Assembly: GCA_023457235.1 (NCBI GenBank)
Contig: JAEWMK010000380.1
Coordinates: 1 to 5,676, forward strand
DNA length: 5,676 bases
Origin: Bacillota bacterium
GTDB taxonomy: Bacteria; Bacillota; Bacilli; Bacillales; Bacillaceae_J
Direction of reading: 5' to 3'
Shown piece after piece: positions 4,953 through 5,676 of this stretch. The stretch's first letter is position 1; each line of letters opens with the position of its first letter. The translations under genes and the position numbers were made by a program. Below the pieces are notes generated by a model. That model searched no databases. It saw nothing but the letters and a program-made list of their open reading frames with translations, and had not been told where the DNA came from.

Positions 4953-5676
4953 CTATCCTTGCAATATTTCTTTTATTCTTTTCTTTACGTCATCCTCAGG
5001 GAGATTGTCGACAAAATCCCCGGGATAATAAAGTTTATGGTCGGTTCTTTTTTTACCGGAAATCGATTCAACAATCTCTGATTCACGGGAAAGCTCACGC
5101 AGCTCGCCGTTCGGCATCAATAAATAGATGGGGATTCGCTCCCCTTCTTCTCCTGGCCGATAAAAATCATATGGCAAATCAGACGACGAATCAACCTCTA
5201 AATAATAATTCGTATCGATTCCAACCTCATTAAAAAGCTTCATTAATTCCATTAACTTCATGTAACCGGAATTCGGATTGAACTCTATGTACTTGAACAG
5301 GTTACGATTCATAAAGCGGGTACATAGATCCTTTAAAATCGCGTCTTCTTCATGCATCCAATTTTGGAAAAAGAACAACATGACCGACTCATCCAATGCC
5401 AAGTAATCTTTCAGACTTACATTCCCATTAAATAGTGAATAAAAATGCGTCGGTTCCATTGCGAATTTGTAACCTTCCTGGTATAACTTTTTGGCACGAT
5501 GAAGAATCTTCGTTAAAATAACCTCTGCACTCCGTGTCACCGGATGAAAATAGACCTGCCAATACATTTGATAGCGGCTCATAATATAGTCTTCGACAGC
5601 ATGCATTCCGCTCTTTTTAATGACGACCTGGTCCTCCATCGGACGCATGACACGCAGGATTCGCTCCATATCGAAA
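4953..5676 (-). CDS. ywfO: HD-domain phosphohydrolase YwfO, C-terminal part; 5' end beyond window
   Basis: Only the C-terminal 240 or so residues of this roughly 430-aa family are present. The frame stays open to the right edge (Phe-Asp precede the Met at 5667-5669), so that Met is internal. The visible part begins DMERILRVMRPMEDQVV, then SGMHAVEDYIMSRYQMYWQV and YFHPVTRSAEV, which I recognise as the conserved region after the HD catalytic core. The His/Asp metal ligands themselves lie outside the window, so activity cannot be judged here. Related proteins such as Enterococcus EF1143 hydrolyse deoxynucleoside triphosphates; a similar cytosolic role is inferred. The C-terminus (GEEGERIPIYLLMPNGELRE, then KKRIKEILQG) looks like a small beta domain followed by a helix. 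It is the upstream partner of ywgA. Confidence 0.88.
   Translation of the reverse strand, partial: FDMERILRVMRPMEDQVVIKKSGMHAVEDYIMSRYQMYWQVYFHPVTRSAEVILTKILHRAKKLYQEGYKFAMEPTHFYSLFNGNVSLKDYLALDESVMLFFFQNWMHEEDAILKDLCTRFMNRNLFKYIEFNPNSGYMKLMELMKLFNEVGIDTNYYLEVDSSSDLPYDFYRPGEEGERIPIYLLMPNGELRELSRESEIVESISGKKRTDHKLYYPGDFVDNLPEDDVKKRIKEILQG

Overview
The window looks like the chromosome of a low-GC, endospore-forming Bacillaceae species. It is a relative of Bacillus subtilis, but not that species itself. The evidence is AT-rich intergenic DNA, AAGGAG-type ribosome binding sites, some TTG starts, intrinsic terminators, and a gene order matching the ywfO-ywgA ... ywhB ... ywhD-pbpG neighbourhood as I remember it from B. 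subtilis. No database was searched; product names come from motifs and recalled family sequences.

Layout. Positions 1-1976 (+) hold a class A penicillin-binding protein (pbpG/PBP2d type) that lacks only its extreme N-terminus. It converges on ywhD (2356-2865, -). The gap between them holds a ~145-bp structured element of a type that looks dispersed in Bacillus, then a strong bidirectional terminator, then an AT-rich stretch without genes. Upstream of ywhD, the divergent spacer to the next gene holds a nested stem-loop element that directly abuts a perfect 37-bp palindrome. Next come a 4-oxalocrotonate tautomerase-like enzyme (ywhB, 3181-3363, +), a small DUF3918-like protein (3503-3790, +), and a convergent BcrC-like PAP2 phosphatase (3816-4316, -). 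The window ends with the operon ywfO-ywgA (-), whose HD-domain gene ywfO runs off the right edge.

How the genes relate. pbpG makes peptidoglycan, and the PAP2 phosphatase probably recycles undecaprenyl pyrophosphate, the lipid carrier for the same pathway. They are not in one operon. YwfO is probably a nucleotide-handling HD phosphohydrolase, co-transcribed with YwgA, a small protein of unknown function. YwhD has no known role.

Most interesting structure. A 42-bp hairpin-bearing direct repeat (38/42 identical, including one compensated base-pair change) lies after the tautomerase and again at the 3' end of ywgA. It brackets a ~1-kb segment carrying the DUF3918-like and PAP2 genes. This suggests that the pair is a cassette inserted between an originally convergent tautomerase/ywgA pair that shared one terminator. 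In both minus-strand genes next to such hairpins, the stop codon lies inside the terminator. No CRISPR array, tRNA, rRNA, transposase or clear new multi-gene system was found.
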